Assembly: GCA_017694885.1 (NCBI GenBank)
Contig: JADIMH010000065.1
Location: 1-64,000, forward strand
From: Candidatus Cryptobacteroides faecipullorum
GTDB lineage: Bacteria; Bacteroidota; Bacteroidia; Bacteroidales; UBA932
Length of the DNA stretch: 64,000 bases
Direction of reading: 5' to 3'
The position numbers were made by a program, and so were the translations under genes. Position 1 is the first letter of the stretch; every line of letters starts with the position of its first letter. Below the pieces are notes generated by a model. That model saw only the letters and a list, made by a program, of their open reading frames with translations. It had not been told where the DNA came from and searched no databases. Below are positions 16,592 to 25,549 of the stretch, one piece after another.

Positions 16592-17314
16592 TTATTTGAC
16601 TTTTCCATAGCGTCTGTCCCGTTTTGCATATTCGGCGAGCGCCGCATCGAATTCCTTTTCCCTGAAATCAGGCCACAGGATGTCCGTGAAATACAGTTCC
16701 GAATAGGCGCACTGCCATAACAGGTAATTGCTCAGTCTGACTTCGCCCGAAGTCCTTATGATCAGGTCCGGGTCCGGTATGCCGGAGGTAGAAAGATACC
16801 TGCTGAAGTCATCCGCCGACATGTTCCCGAGAGCCTCTGCCCGGGCAGGATCGGATGCGGCTTCAAGAGCCAGACGCCTGGCAGCCTGAAGCACGTCCCA
16901 GCGGCCGCTGTAGCTCATGAAGATTACGAGGGAAAGGTTACTGCAGTCCGCAGTCTTCCGCATGCATTCATCGATCTGTTCATTCAAGGAGCTGTCCAGA
17001 CGGGCCCTGTTCCCGATGACCATGAACCTTATCCCGTTTTTCAGAAAGGAAGGAAGCTCATTCACCATCGCCTTGACCATCAGCTCCATCAATGCCTTGA
17101 CTTCTTCTTCCGGCCTGTTCCAGTTTTCTTCGGAAAACGCAAACAGGGACAGATACCTTACGCCTTGCCTGATAGCCTCTTCAGTGCAGGCCCTTACGCT
17201 TTCCACGCCTTCGGCATGTCCGTAATAGCGTTCTTTTCCGCGTTCTTTTGCCCATCTTCCGTTCCCGTCCATAATAATGGATACGTGAACCGGGATCTTG
17301 CTGTTTACCACCAT
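16592..17314 (-). CDS. uppS: Isoprenyl (undecaprenyl) diphosphate synthase
   Basis: 240 residues, the usual length of cis-prenyltransferases. The N-terminal 'VSIIMDGNGRWA' carries the catalytic Asp and the phosphate-binding G-N-G-R-W. 'LSLFAFSEENWNRP' and the C-terminal 'PDLIIRTSGEVRLSNYLLWQ...FTDILWPDF' are the other conserved regions. The enzyme makes the C55 lipid carrier for peptidoglycan and surface polysaccharides by condensing isopentenyl diphosphate onto farnesyl diphosphate at the inner membrane. It starts seven bases after nadK and precedes bamA, so the group is probably one transcript. Confidence 0.96.
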   Translation of the reverse strand: MVVNSKIPVHVSIIMDGNGRWAKERGKERYYGHAEGVESVRACTEEAIRQGVRYLSLFAFSEENWNRPEEEVKALMELMVKAMVNELPSFLKNGIRFMVIGNRARLDSSLNEQIDECMRKTADCSNLSLVIFMSYSGRWDVLQAARRLALEAASDPARAEALGNMSADDFSRYLSTSGIPDPDLIIRTSGEVRLSNYLLWQCAYSELYFTDILWPDFREKEFDAALAEYAKRDRRYGKVK

Positions 17315-17321
17315 ATTCTAT

Positions 17322-18179
17322 TTATTGATTATTGCCATTTCTGATATCTTCTCCCCAGAAGAGTTTTCCGGTCAGGGCATTGATAAAATCAGAACTGTCC
17401 AATTTTATCCTGTTCAGAGAAAAGCCTGCCTTGGAAATCCGTATCACGGTATCCGCGCCGATTTCGGCATTGCGGTTGTCGGCGGTGAAAAGCACGCAGC
17501 TGTCTCTGGCAACGAATCCGATTTCGACAAGGGTAGAGTCCGGGACAATCAATGGTCTGACATTAAGGTTATGAGGTGCGATCGGAGCGATAATGAGCAC
17601 TTTAGACTCCGGAAGGACGATCGGTCCCCCAACGCTCAGGGAATATGCCGTGGAACCGGAACTCGTGGCAACGAGAAGACCGTCAGACCAATATACGGGA
17701 AGGCTGTTCCCGTCCACTTTTACGGTTACGCCCAAAGTAGCCGCCCCGGAACGGTGGACGGTGAATTCATTGAGGGCGTAAGGCCAGGAGGTTATCTGCT
17801 CACAGCCGGATACCGGAGAAAGTCCGGCATGGAGCAGTGTCCGCCGCTCTACGGTATAGCCACCGGAAGAAATGGCTCTGCAGATGTCTTCCGGTCTGTT
17901 TTCAGATAAAAAGCCGAGCCTTCCGAAATTGACCCCGAGTACGGGAATGCCGCTTCCTCCGGCGACTGTCGCGGCAGAAAGGAAAGTCCCGTCGCCACCC
18001 ACGCTGAGAATCATTTCTGTACCTGGGAGGATATCCCCGGAAGTCCTGACAGGGTACAGGCTATACCCCAGATCTTCAAGACCCAGTTCCAGACCGGCAT
18101 ACCTACTGTCGGAAAGGAAGCGACCTTCCCGGACAAATACGGCCAGTTTCTTATCCGATGCCATCCGATGATTCGTCAT
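17322..18179 (-). CDS. nadK: NAD kinase
   Basis: About 285 residues from ATG 18179. The ORF track runs to 18671, but that extension is a shadow of pdxJ on the other strand. The kinase signature '[14 protein letters not shown]' (GGDG), the '[10 protein letters not shown]' (N-E) segment, and '[17 protein letters not shown]' are all present. It phosphorylates NAD to NADP with ATP in the cytoplasm. A second in-frame ATG at 18164 (MASDKK) would give 280 residues; a -7 box at 18188-18195 would leave almost no leader for the longer form, so the shorter start is also plausible. It leads nadK-uppS-bamA-skp. Confidence 0.93.
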   Translation of the reverse strand: MTNHRMASDKKLAVFVREGRFLSDSRYAGLELGLEDLGYSLYPVRTSGDILPGTEMILSVGGDGTFLSAATVAGGSGIPVLGVNFGRLGFLSENRPEDICRAISSGGYTVERRTLLHAGLSPVSGCEQITSWPYALNEFTVHRSGAATLGVTVKVDGNSLPVYWSDGLLVATSSGSTAYSLSVGGPIVLPESKVLIIAPIAPHNLNVRPLIVPDSTLVEIGFVARDSCVLFTADNRNAEIGADTVIRISKAGFSLNRIKLDSSDFINALTGKLFWGEDIRNGNNQ

Positions 18180-18187
18180 ACGGGGTT

Positions 18188-18195
18188 CAAAATTA
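18188..18195 (-). promoter_or_regulatory. Putative -7 promoter box for nadK
   Basis: Reverse-strand TAATTTTG (TAnnTTTG) lies just before nadK. It is only 8 bases from ATG 18179 and 23 from ATG 18164. No -33 TTG has the ideal spacing. Confidence 0.4.
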
Positions 18196-18203
18196 ACACT
18201 ATT

Positions 18204-18236
18204 TTGCCAAACTTTAAACAATAATATATATTTTTG
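18204..18236 (+). promoter_or_regulatory. Putative promoter for pdxJ
   Basis: TTG at 18204-18206 and TATTTTTG at 18229-18236, 22 bases apart (longer than the usual 19-20), 22 bases before the pdxJ ATG. It lies back to back with the nadK box in an AT-rich divergent region of about 80 bases. Confidence 0.4.
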
Positions 18237-18258
18237 CGGCGCGAAAATATTTTCAGAC

Positions 18259-18978
18259 ATGACAAAATTAAGTGTCAATATCAACAAAATAGCGACTCTG
18301 AGAAACTCCAGAGGAGGCAATATGCCCGATGTGGAAAAGGCCGCGGCCGACTGCGAAAGGTTCGGGGCGGAAGGTATAACCGTACATCCGAGACCGGATG
18401 AAAGGCATATCAGGTATTCCGATGTCCGCGCGATCAGACCGATCGTCACTACAGAGCTCAACATAGAAGGAAACCCGATTCCCAAATTCATGGATCTGGT
18501 AAATGAGGTCAGGCCCGCCCAGGTGACCCTGGTCCCGGATGCGGAAGACGCACTGACTTCAAATGCGGGATGGGACACGGTCAGAAACAGGGAGTTCCTG
18601 ACCGAAGTCTGCAAGGAATTCAAGAACAACGGAATCAGGACATCGATCTTCATCGACCCGTCACCTGCCATGGCCGAAGGTGCGGCGGAATGCGGATGCG
18701 ACCGTGTGGAACTTTACACTGAAGCATACGCCTCCGGATACAGGAACGGCAGACAGGCCGCAATAGCCCCGTATCTGGCAACGGCGGAAACCGCCAGGAA
18801 ATGCGGTCTGGGGCTCAATGCAGGCCATGACCTCAACCTTGAAAACCTTGAGTTCTACATCAGAACCATTCCATGGACCGACGAAGTGTCCATAGGCCAC
18901 GCCATCATCTGCGATGCTCTATACATGGGTCTGGAAAGAACAATCCAGGCATACCTCACCAAGGTAAAGATTTTTTGA
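18259..18978 (+). CDS. pdxJ: Pyridoxine 5'-phosphate synthase
   Basis: 239 residues, the normal length. It opens '[19 protein letters not shown]', the family start with the N-x-N-x-I-A-x-L-R-x-x-R substrate loop, and shows '[13 protein letters not shown]' and '[14 protein letters not shown]', which carry conserved active-site residues. The TIM-barrel enzyme condenses 1-deoxyxylulose 5-phosphate with 3-amino-2-oxopropyl phosphate to make vitamin B6. It is transcribed away from nadK, the common arrangement in Bacteroidota. Confidence 0.97.
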   Translation: MTKLSVNINKIATLRNSRGGNMPDVEKAAADCERFGAEGITVHPRPDERHIRYSDVRAIRPIVTTELNIEGNPIPKFMDLVNEVRPAQVTLVPDAEDALTSNAGWDTVRNREFLTEVCKEFKNNGIRTSIFIDPSPAMAEGAAECGCDRVELYTEAYASGYRNGRQAAIAPYLATAETARKCGLGLNAGHDLNLENLEFYIRTIPWTDEVSIGHAIICDALYMGLERTIQAYLTKVKIF

Positions 18979-18979
18979 C

Positions 18980-18987
18980 TATCTTTG
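18980..18987 (+). promoter_or_regulatory. Putative -7 promoter box for the second Skp-like gene
   Basis: TATCTTTG matches TAnnTTTG directly after the pdxJ stop and 64 bases before the ATG of the OmpH-like gene. A -33 TTG is not seen at the expected place, which is inside pdxJ. Confidence 0.5.
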
Positions 18988-19051
18988 CGCGATATCCGGC
19001 TTTCCACAGCCGGGTAAAAATCCGAAATAACAACGAAAACAGCTTATTATA

Positions 19052-19669
19052 ATGAAAAACGTATCTTTAATCCTCAGCATTGTTGCCATACTGGCAGCCG
19101 CTGCATTCGGAATAATCCTGCTTACATCAGACAAGGGCACAGCCGCTGAAAGCACTACGGAAGGAACTGTTGAAGCCGGTTCGGCGGCCAAAGGCGACAT
19201 AGTCTACATCCAGCTCGACCGCATTCTGCAGGAATACGACATGGCAAACGATCTGAGGTCAGTAGTTGAAACCAAAGTACAGAATATCCAGGCAGAAGTA
19301 GACCGCAGGGGCAAGAAACTGGAAACGGACGTAAACGAATTCCAGGAAAAGCTCAACAAGGGACTCATGACCAGGTCTGTAGCGGAAGTGCAGAGCGAGA
19401 AGCTCAGACAGCAGGAAGCCGATTTCAACAACTATGCAAACCAGAAGCAGAACGAAATAATGGAAGAGCAGACCGTTATGATGAACCAGCTTGCCGATGC
19501 CATCAAGACTTTCCTCGACAAATATAACGAGGACAAGAAATATGCGATGATCCTGACCAATCAGGGCGGCGCTCCTGTCATCACAGGCGATCCTGCACTC
19601 GATATCACTGACGATGTCCTTGTAAAACTCAATGAGGAATACATCAAGAATAAGAACAAGAAAGACTGA
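19052..19669 (+). CDS. Second OmpH/Skp-like protein, N-terminally anchored
   Basis: 205 residues. One hydrophobic segment near 5-25 (LILSIVAILAAAAFGIILL) lacks a clear cleavage site and may be a signal anchor. The following 25 residues are rich in Thr, Glu and Ala. 'GDIVYIQLDRILQEYDMANDLR' matches the start of the OmpH fold, followed by a long coiled-coil (about 75-150) and 'KYAMILTNQGGAPVITGDPALDITDDVLVKLNEEY', the usual OmpH end. It is probably a periplasmic chaperone held at the inner membrane. Unlike the skp at 13.4 kb it is not beside bamA but precedes a glycosyltransferase gene by 8 bases. Confidence 0.87.
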   Translation: MKNVSLILSIVAILAAAAFGIILLTSDKGTAAESTTEGTVEAGSAAKGDIVYIQLDRILQEYDMANDLRSVVETKVQNIQAEVDRRGKKLETDVNEFQEKLNKGLMTRSVAEVQSEKLRQQEADFNNYANQKQNEIMEEQTVMMNQLADAIKTFLDKYNEDKKYAMILTNQGGAPVITGDPALDITDDVLVKLNEEYIKNKNKKD

Positions 19670-19677
19670 TCCGGATT

Positions 19678-20811
19678 TTGAAAATAGCCATACTGTCGTG
19701 TTTTTATCCTTATAGAGGTGGAATTTCCCAGTTCAACGCCTGTCTGTACGGGGAACTGGGGAAAGAGCACGTTGTCAAGGCTTTCAATTTCAAAAGACAA
19801 TATCCGGATTTCCTGTTTCCGGGGAAAACACAGTACGTGACTGCCGACGATGAAGCCGTACCGGTAGAGAGCATATCTCTATTGGATACGGCTAATCCTT
19901 TTACATATGCCGCTACCCTGAAAGCTATCAGGGACTGGAAGCCCGATCTTCTGATAGTACGGTACTGGATGTCGTATTTCGCCCCGTCTCTCGGGTTCAT
20001 AACAAGACATATGAAAAAGCATTGTACGGTAATCTCCATCCTGGACAATGTAATACCGCATGAACCTCATTTTTTCGACAGGCCTTTCACAAAATACTTC
20101 CTTAAAGGAAGCCATGGACACATAACCTTGTGCGAAGCCGTCGCAAAAGATCTGTTGGAAATCGATCCCGGGGCAAGATACAAGGTAATCCAGCATCCGC
20201 TGTATTCGCATTTCGGGAAAAAGACAGAAAGAAAGGAAGCGGAAAAGAAACTCGGACTTGTGCCAGGAATGAAGAATATCCTGTTTTTCGGTCTTATCAG
20301 AGACTATAAAGGGCTCGATATACTGATAGATGCCTTTAAAGGTCTTGGAAAGGGATATCAGCTCATAATAGCCGGAGAACCATACGGTTCCTTCTCAAAA
20401 TACCAGGATCAGATCGACGGCTCCGGATGCAAAGACCGTATCCATACCTTTCTCCACTACATCAGGGACTCGGAAGTGAAAGACTACTTCTCCGCAGCCG
20501 ATGTCACTGTCCTGCCTTACAGGAGTGCGACCCAGAGCGGCATAAGCTCGATATCGTACCATTTCGAAGTGCCTATGATAGTGACCGATGTCGGGGGCAT
20601 GAAAGAGACTGTCGGAGACAAAGGGACAGGACTTCTTGCAGACGGATGCAACGCTGACGCTATCAGGAGAGCTATCCTGAAGTATTTCGGCGACACAGAT
20701 ATACGGGAACAATGTAAAACAGAGATACGGAAAGAGAAAGAGCGGCTGTCCTGGAGCAGTTTCTGCAGGCAGCTGACTGACTTCTCTTCCCAGCTCAAGA
20801 ACTCTTTATGA
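19678..20811 (+). CDS. Family 4 glycosyltransferase (TTG start)
   Basis: 377 residues starting with TTG at 19678; no ATG lies close by, and the frame opens KIAILSCFYPYRGGISQFN, the expected first strand and Gly-rich loop of a GT-B enzyme. The C-terminal Rossmann half has 'NILFFGLIRDYKGLDILIDAF' and the region 'VLPYRSATQSGISSISYHFEVPMIVTDVGG', which aligns with the E-x7-E area of GT4, with Gln-Ser-Gly in place of the first Glu region. It should transfer a sugar from a nucleotide donor. Its stop overlaps the ATG of the LysM gene (ATGA), so translation is coupled. The acceptor is unknown. Confidence 0.85.
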   Translation: MKIAILSCFYPYRGGISQFNACLYGELGKEHVVKAFNFKRQYPDFLFPGKTQYVTADDEAVPVESISLLDTANPFTYAATLKAIRDWKPDLLIVRYWMSYFAPSLGFITRHMKKHCTVISILDNVIPHEPHFFDRPFTKYFLKGSHGHITLCEAVAKDLLEIDPGARYKVIQHPLYSHFGKKTERKEAEKKLGLVPGMKNILFFGLIRDYKGLDILIDAFKGLGKGYQLIIAGEPYGSFSKYQDQIDGSGCKDRIHTFLHYIRDSEVKDYFSAADVTVLPYRSATQSGISSISYHFEVPMIVTDVGGMKETVGDKGTGLLADGCNADAIRRAILKYFGDTDIREQCKTEIRKEKERLSWSSFCRQLTDFSSQLKNSL

Positions 20812-22502
20812 TGACCAACAGATTTTCAGCCGCTCTGGCTTTAGTTTTTCTGATAATATCGAACGCACCTGTATCCCATGCCCAGGATTATACTGCGCCT
20901 CAGGTAACCCTTTCCAAGGAAAAGACCAGGATGGGGGGCAAACTGTACTATTCACATATAGTACTTGAAAAACAGACGCTTTATTCCATCAGCAAGGCAT
21001 ACGGAGTAACGGTAGAAGACATATACAAGGCCAATCCAGGGCTGAAGGAATCCGGGCTGAAGAAAAATGCGGTAATACTCATTCCGGATATCCAGGCAAG
21101 CGCCCCTGCCGAAGAAGGCAGGAAGAGGAAGAAAGACAAGACCGATGATGGTTTCATTACCCATACGGTAAGATGGTACGAGGATCTTGACGTGATTTCA
21201 GAAAAGTACGGGATTCCTGTGGAAACCATCATGGAAGTCAACGGGCTTACCGGAAGAAAACTCAAGAACAGACAGAAACTCAGGATACCGTCAGACCCGC
21301 AGGCATATGCCGTTCCCGATCAGCTGAAGGAAAATGCTGAAGCAGAGACTTCACGGGAAGCATCCGAAAATGTTTCAGACGCTTCCGCAACCGGACAGGA
21401 TGCAGGGCGGCCGCTTTCGGAAGCCATTCCGATGTTCAGGACGAATTCCGTTGAAATCTCCCTCCTGCTGCCTTTGAATGCAAAAGACAGTACTGCAGGG
21501 AGCAGAAGCAACATGGATTTCTACAGCGGCGTGCTGCTTGCTGCCAGAAATCTCGGTGAAAAAGGCTTGAACATAGACCTCAACGTCTATGATGTGTCCG
21601 ACGGACAGATGCACATTACGGAAGACAGGCTCAAGAAAAGCGATGTCGTAATAGGCCCGGTATCATACGGCGACCTCGGAAGGCTCATGTCGGTAGCTCC
21701 GAACAGCACATATGTAGTCTCCCCTCTCGACCACAGGGCCGAACAGCTCGCCGGTTCATACAGGAACTTCATACAGGCCCCCGCATCCTATTCTACACAG
21801 TATGCGGACCTGGCAAAATGGATAAGGGAAGAAAGGAATCCGCATGACTCCGTACTGGTAATCTATGAAAAGGGAGTAAAGGACAAATCGAATTTCGTCA
21901 CTCTTTCCCGCAGACTGGAAGAGAACGGGGTAAGCTACCGGACTTTTTCATACAGCATTCTGGAAGGAAGGGACATACTCCATTCGCTGCAGGAAAAGAT
22001 GACACTTACCGGAAAGAACCATCTGGTGATAGCATCTGAAAGCGAAGCGTTCGTAAATGACGTTGTAAGGAACATCAACCTGATGATTCATGAAAAATAC
22101 GATGTCTCCCTGTATGCATCGTCAAGGATAAGAAGTTTCGAAACCATCGAGGTGGAAAATCTGCATAACGCAAATCTTCATGTATCCACTTCATACTATA
22201 TCGATTACGATCAGAAAGAAGTACAGGATTTCATTATGGAATACAGGGCGCTGTTCAACACCGAGCCTACCCCGTTTGCATTCCAGGGCTATGACATCAC
22301 CATGTATTTCTCCGAAATGTGTTCCAAATACGGGAAAGCATGGCCTTCAGTGATTCCGCTCGAGGAGGAAGAAATGCTCCAGTCCGGATTCAGGTTTTCA
22401 AGGGTACGTACAGGAGAATCGGAAATCGGTTTCACAAACACCGCTGTCAGAAGGATCATCTACGGCCCGGACTATTCCGTCACCCTTTCAGAAGGGCTTT
22501 AG
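20808..22502 (+). CDS. LysM-repeat protein with a periplasmic-binding-protein-like domain
   Basis: 564 residues. A signal peptide of about 25 residues ends near SHAQ. Two LysM repeats follow: about 45-95 (HIVLEKQTLYSISKAYGVTVEDI) and about 118-165 (HTVRWYEDLDVISEKYGI). LysM binds the GlcNAc backbone of peptidoglycan. A charged and then Ala/Glu-rich linker leads to a type-1 periplasmic-binding-like domain from about 210 on ('VEISLLLPLNAKDS', 'DVVIGPVSYGD'). Such proteins are common in Bacteroidota and resemble LpoA-type activators or ABC substrate-binding folds, but no ABC transporter is adjacent. The 3' end overlaps that of recN on the other strand by 23 bases. Confidence 0.85.
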   Translation: MMTNRFSAALALVFLIISNAPVSHAQDYTAPQVTLSKEKTRMGGKLYYSHIVLEKQTLYSISKAYGVTVEDIYKANPGLKESGLKKNAVILIPDIQASAPAEEGRKRKKDKTDDGFITHTVRWYEDLDVISEKYGIPVETIMEVNGLTGRKLKNRQKLRIPSDPQAYAVPDQLKENAEAETSREASENVSDASATGQDAGRPLSEAIPMFRTNSVEISLLLPLNAKDSTAGSRSNMDFYSGVLLAARNLGEKGLNIDLNVYDVSDGQMHITEDRLKKSDVVIGPVSYGDLGRLMSVAPNSTYVVSPLDHRAEQLAGSYRNFIQAPASYSTQYADLAKWIREERNPHDSVLVIYEKGVKDKSNFVTLSRRLEENGVSYRTFSYSILEGRDILHSLQEKMTLTGKNHLVIASESEAFVNDVVRNINLMIHEKYDVSLYASSRIRSFETIEVENLHNANLHVSTSYYIDYDQKEVQDFIMEYRALFNTEPTPFAFQGYDITMYFSEMCSKYGKAWPSVIPLEEEEMLQSGFRFSRVRTGESEIGFTNTAVRRIIYGPDYSVTLSEGL

Positions 22503-24156
22503 CGTTTGCTATCGCAGCTTCCGTAAGCGTGGAACCGCTGAGCATGCGTGCGACTTCAAGGACTCTCTGCTCCCCGGAGAGTTTTTTTATTGTGGTTTCA
22601 GCCTGAGAGGAGACAGGATCTACCGTTTTGGATACCAGATAATGCACACTGCCCTTTGCTGCCACCTGCGGCAGATGGGTAATGGCAAACACCTGCATGT
22701 AATTCCCCATTTCGCATATCAGTGAGCCCATCCTGTCGGCCACGCTGCCTGAGACTCCGGTATCGATCTCGTCGAAAATCATTGTAGGCATTTTGTAAAA
22801 ACGCGACATTACGGCTTTCAATGAAAGCATTATCCTGGAAAGCTCGCCTCCTGAAGCGCATCTGGCGACATCCGCCGGATCCTTGCCTGTAGAAGAAAAC
22901 CTGAACATGACAGAATCCTGCCCCAACGAAGAAATCCCGGCAGGAAGGACGTCTATACGGAAAACGGCTAAAGGCAGTTCAAGGAAATGCAGTTTCTCCT
23001 GAATGGCCGCAGACAGGGAAGGAGCCGCCTCCAACCTCGATTTACTGAGAGCATCAGACCTGGCTTTCATTTCCTTTTCAGCTTCGCACAGCTGCTTCTC
23101 GAGGGATTCTTTTTTCTCCTGAAGTTCCGAGAGACCGGATATCGAGGTCCGCAGAGAATCCCTCAATGCGATAAGTTCCCCGACACTATGGCATGAATGC
23201 CTCTGCATCAGGCCGTATATCAATGAAATCCTTGCCTCAACGGTCTGCAGACGCTCAGGAGAGACGTCTATCGAAGAATTTATTTCCGATATTCCGGAAT
23301 AAATGTCATCCAGTTCCAGACGGCAGGACTCTACCCTGGATGAAAAGGAAGACGCTTCGCCGATAAAGGATGAAAGCCTGTCAAGATTCCGCTGGATACC
23401 TTTCAGAGTAGAAGACACCGAGCCTGAATCTCCGTTCATGTCCCCTTCGAAGGCCGACTCTATGCTGCAGAGCGCAGATTTGATATCTTCGGCATTTGCA
23501 AGTTTCTTCTGTTCTTCCTCCAGTTCTTCCATCTCTCCGGAGCGCAGCCGGGCCTCGTCGAGCTGACGGAACAAAGCCTCGTTGTACTCCTTTTCGGCCA
23601 AAGACCGCGAAATGGAATCCGTTATGGATTTCAGGTCCGCTTTCAGTCCGTTGAACCTTTCCCAGGATTTTCCGAACTCTTCGAGGACTGCGGCATTGCC
23701 TGCGAAACTGTCAAGCATTTTCAGCTGGAAACCCCTGTCTGAAAGGAGGAGGGTCTGATGCTGGGAATGTATATCCAGCAAATGGGAAGAAACCGATGAA
23801 AGCACCTGTATAGATACAGGACAGTCATTGATGAATGCCCTCGAACGGCCGGACCGGTTTATCACCCTCCTGACAATAAGCCTGCCTCCATCCCACTCCA
23901 CATCGCCTGCCTCGACCGTACTTCGGAGAAAGGCATCGGCTTCGCCCATGTCGAACTCGGCTTCGACTACGCAACTGTCGGCCCCAACGGCTATGGAAGA
24001 CGGATCAGCCTTGGCTCCCGACACCAGGGCCAGCGCTCCTATCATTATGGATTTTCCAGCCCCTGTCTGACCGGTAATTATGACAAGACCCTCCGGAAAA
24101 TCTATATCCAGAGAGTCTATAAGCACATAGTTCTTGACATGTAAGCTTTTTAGCAT
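22480..24156 (-). CDS. recN: DNA repair protein RecN
   Basis: 558 residues, standard length. Walker A is 'ITGQTGAGKSIMIGAL'; the central part is a long coiled-coil (about 150-360); the ABC signature 'CASGGELSRIMLSLKAVMS' and Walker B 'TMIFDEIDTGVSG' are intact. RecN is an SMC-like ATPase that holds broken DNA ends together during double-strand break repair. It is the last gene of the trxB-bamD-rpoZ-recN run, 17 bases after rpoZ. Its last codons overlap those of the converging LysM gene by 23 bases. Confidence 0.96.
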   Translation of the reverse strand: MLKSLHVKNYVLIDSLDIDFPEGLVIITGQTGAGKSIMIGALALVSGAKADPSSIAVGADSCVVEAEFDMGEADAFLRSTVEAGDVEWDGGRLIVRRVINRSGRSRAFINDCPVSIQVLSSVSSHLLDIHSQHQTLLLSDRGFQLKMLDSFAGNAAVLEEFGKSWERFNGLKADLKSITDSISRSLAEKEYNEALFRQLDEARLRSGEMEELEEEQKKLANAEDIKSALCSIESAFEGDMNGDSGSVSSTLKGIQRNLDRLSSFIGEASSFSSRVESCRLELDDIYSGISEINSSIDVSPERLQTVEARISLIYGLMQRHSCHSVGELIALRDSLRTSISGLSELQEKKESLEKQLCEAEKEMKARSDALSKSRLEAAPSLSAAIQEKLHFLELPLAVFRIDVLPAGISSLGQDSVMFRFSSTGKDPADVARCASGGELSRIMLSLKAVMSRFYKMPTMIFDEIDTGVSGSVADRMGSLICEMGNYMQVFAITHLPQVAAKGSVHYLVSKTVDPVSSQAETTIKKLSGEQRVLEVARMLSGSTLTEAAIANAKALLKG

Positions 24157-24173
24157 CTGAAATGCCTCAGGGA

Positions 24174-24500
24174 TCAGTCGTTGGTATCCTGGCTCTGCGC
24201 CATTCTGTAATAGATTTCGCCCGACTCGAATTCGGAGATTGCCACGAGTCCCGGTTTAGGCTGTTTTTCATAATACTTCGAGATCTCTATCTGCTCCCTG
24301 TTCTCGAAGACTTCCTCCATGGTATCCCTGTCATTCTTGAAGTCTTCAAGCTTCTTGGTCAGTTCTTTCTTTTCAGCCATCGCTATCTGGTTCGCCCTTT
24401 TGGACAGGATAACCACAGTCTCGTAAATATTGCCTGTCGGAGCCGCAAGGTCGCACAGGTCCCGTGTAATCGTGTTTGTAGGAATCTTTTTAGTTACCAT
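24174..24500 (-). CDS. rpoZ: RNA polymerase omega-family subunit
   Basis: 108 residues. 'TRDLCDLAAPTGNIYETVVILSKRANQIA' matches the Bacteroidota omega/Rpb6-type N-terminal region, in which 'NIYETVVILSKRANQI' corresponds to the R-x-x-A/G-N-Q helix that packs on the beta-prime subunit. A charged helix and a short tail follow. Omega aids RNA polymerase assembly. Bacteroidota omegas are divergent and often annotated only as a family protein, and the bamD-rpoZ-recN order supports this call. Confidence 0.85.
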   Translation of the reverse strand: MVTKKIPTNTITRDLCDLAAPTGNIYETVVILSKRANQIAMAEKKELTKKLEDFKNDRDTMEEVFENREQIEISKYYEKQPKPGLVAISEFESGEIYYRMAQSQDTND

Positions 24501-24554
24501 ATCTTTAAATTTCTTGTCTCTACATTAATTATACATCTGAAGGAAATACGGGTT

Positions 24555-25544
24555 TCAATTTTTTTCCGCTCCCTCGGCTGCATTTATATCTTTCTCATCC
24601 GCAACCGCACCTTCAACGACATCCTCCTTGGATTCTTCGATCAGTTTCCGGTTTTTTCTGTCCTCCTTTCTTGCATCCCGTACAAGCTGCTTGCGCTCTT
24701 TCGCAAAATCCTTCTCATCCACATCTTCGAAGAGTTCGGTGTCGACAGGTCTTCCAAGAGCCTTCTGGGCCCTTCGGTACAGTACGTCAAGTTCTTTCCT
24801 GTAAGGGGAATCCGGAAGTTCGCCGATGAAGTTCAGATAATCATCGATGAACGTAAGGTACCTTTCCTTCTGCTTTGCCCTGACGCTGAAATGCGCGTAT
24901 TTATATGAGGACATCGCTATGTAGTACAATATATCTTCCCTGTAGACATTTTCGGAATTATCCTTCAGGACATTTTTCAAAGCCACTCTGGATGCGATGT
25001 AGTCTTCCATCTTATAGTACAGGCGGGCCGCTTCATAAGCCTTTGTATCCAATCTCCTGTTAAGGTCGTCAAGCATCTCATTGCAGACCTTTATATTCTC
25101 ATTGTCGGGATATTCCGATATATATTCGCTAATGGCGCCAATTGCGACCCTTGTCGGGGACTGGTCCAGTTCGTACCTGAGCGTCGACCGGTACAGGCAG
25201 TCTATCCTGAGAAACCTTGCCTGAGGGGCGAACGGGCTTCTGGGGAAACTTTCTACGAAATCCGAGAAATTCGTTTCTGCAGTATAGTAGTCGGACGCCC
25301 TGTAATTGCTCAGGCCCCAATAATACCTGACAGTATCATCCCGTTCCGTTCCGTTGGTAAGCACCGACAGGGACTCGAACAGTGCGGCCGCCTTCTGGTA
25401 TTTTTCCTGGTCGAAATACTTGAAGGCAGCTTCGAACTTGGTATCGGCATCATTGCTGTTCAACAGCATTTCATACTGGGACTTGCATGATACAGCAAGC
25501 ATAGCCACTGCCATTGCGATAAGGAAAAACCTGGTCTGTTTCAT
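24555..25544 (-). CDS. bamD: BamD, outer-membrane protein assembly lipoprotein
   Basis: 329 residues from ATG 25544 (MKQTRFFLIAMAVAMLAVSC). The longer ORF-track start overlaps trxB and is rejected. The lipobox AVSC places the lipid-bearing Cys near residue 20, so it should sit on the inner face of the outer membrane. TPR-like helical pairs follow ('FEAAFKYFDQEKYQKAAALFESL', 'SNYRASDYYTAETNFSDFVESFPRSP'), as in BamD/YfiO. A charged C-terminal tail (Lys/Glu-rich) is longer than in Escherichia coli. It works with BamA. It follows trxB by five bases. Confidence 0.93.
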   Translation of the reverse strand: MKQTRFFLIAMAVAMLAVSCKSQYEMLLNSNDADTKFEAAFKYFDQEKYQKAAALFESLSVLTNGTERDDTVRYYWGLSNYRASDYYTAETNFSDFVESFPRSPFAPQARFLRIDCLYRSTLRYELDQSPTRVAIGAISEYISEYPDNENIKVCNEMLDDLNRRLDTKAYEAARLYYKMEDYIASRVALKNVLKDNSENVYREDILYYIAMSSYKYAHFSVRAKQKERYLTFIDDYLNFIGELPDSPYRKELDVLYRRAQKALGRPVDTELFEDVDEKDFAKERKQLVRDARKEDRKNRKLIEESKEDVVEGAVADEKDINAAEGAEKN

Positions 25545-25549
25545 AGTTC

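Noticed and set aside
18180-18671. N-terminal extension of the nadK ORF
   Set aside because: It is antisense to pdxJ, and the NAD kinase fold starts at the ATG at 18179 or 18164.
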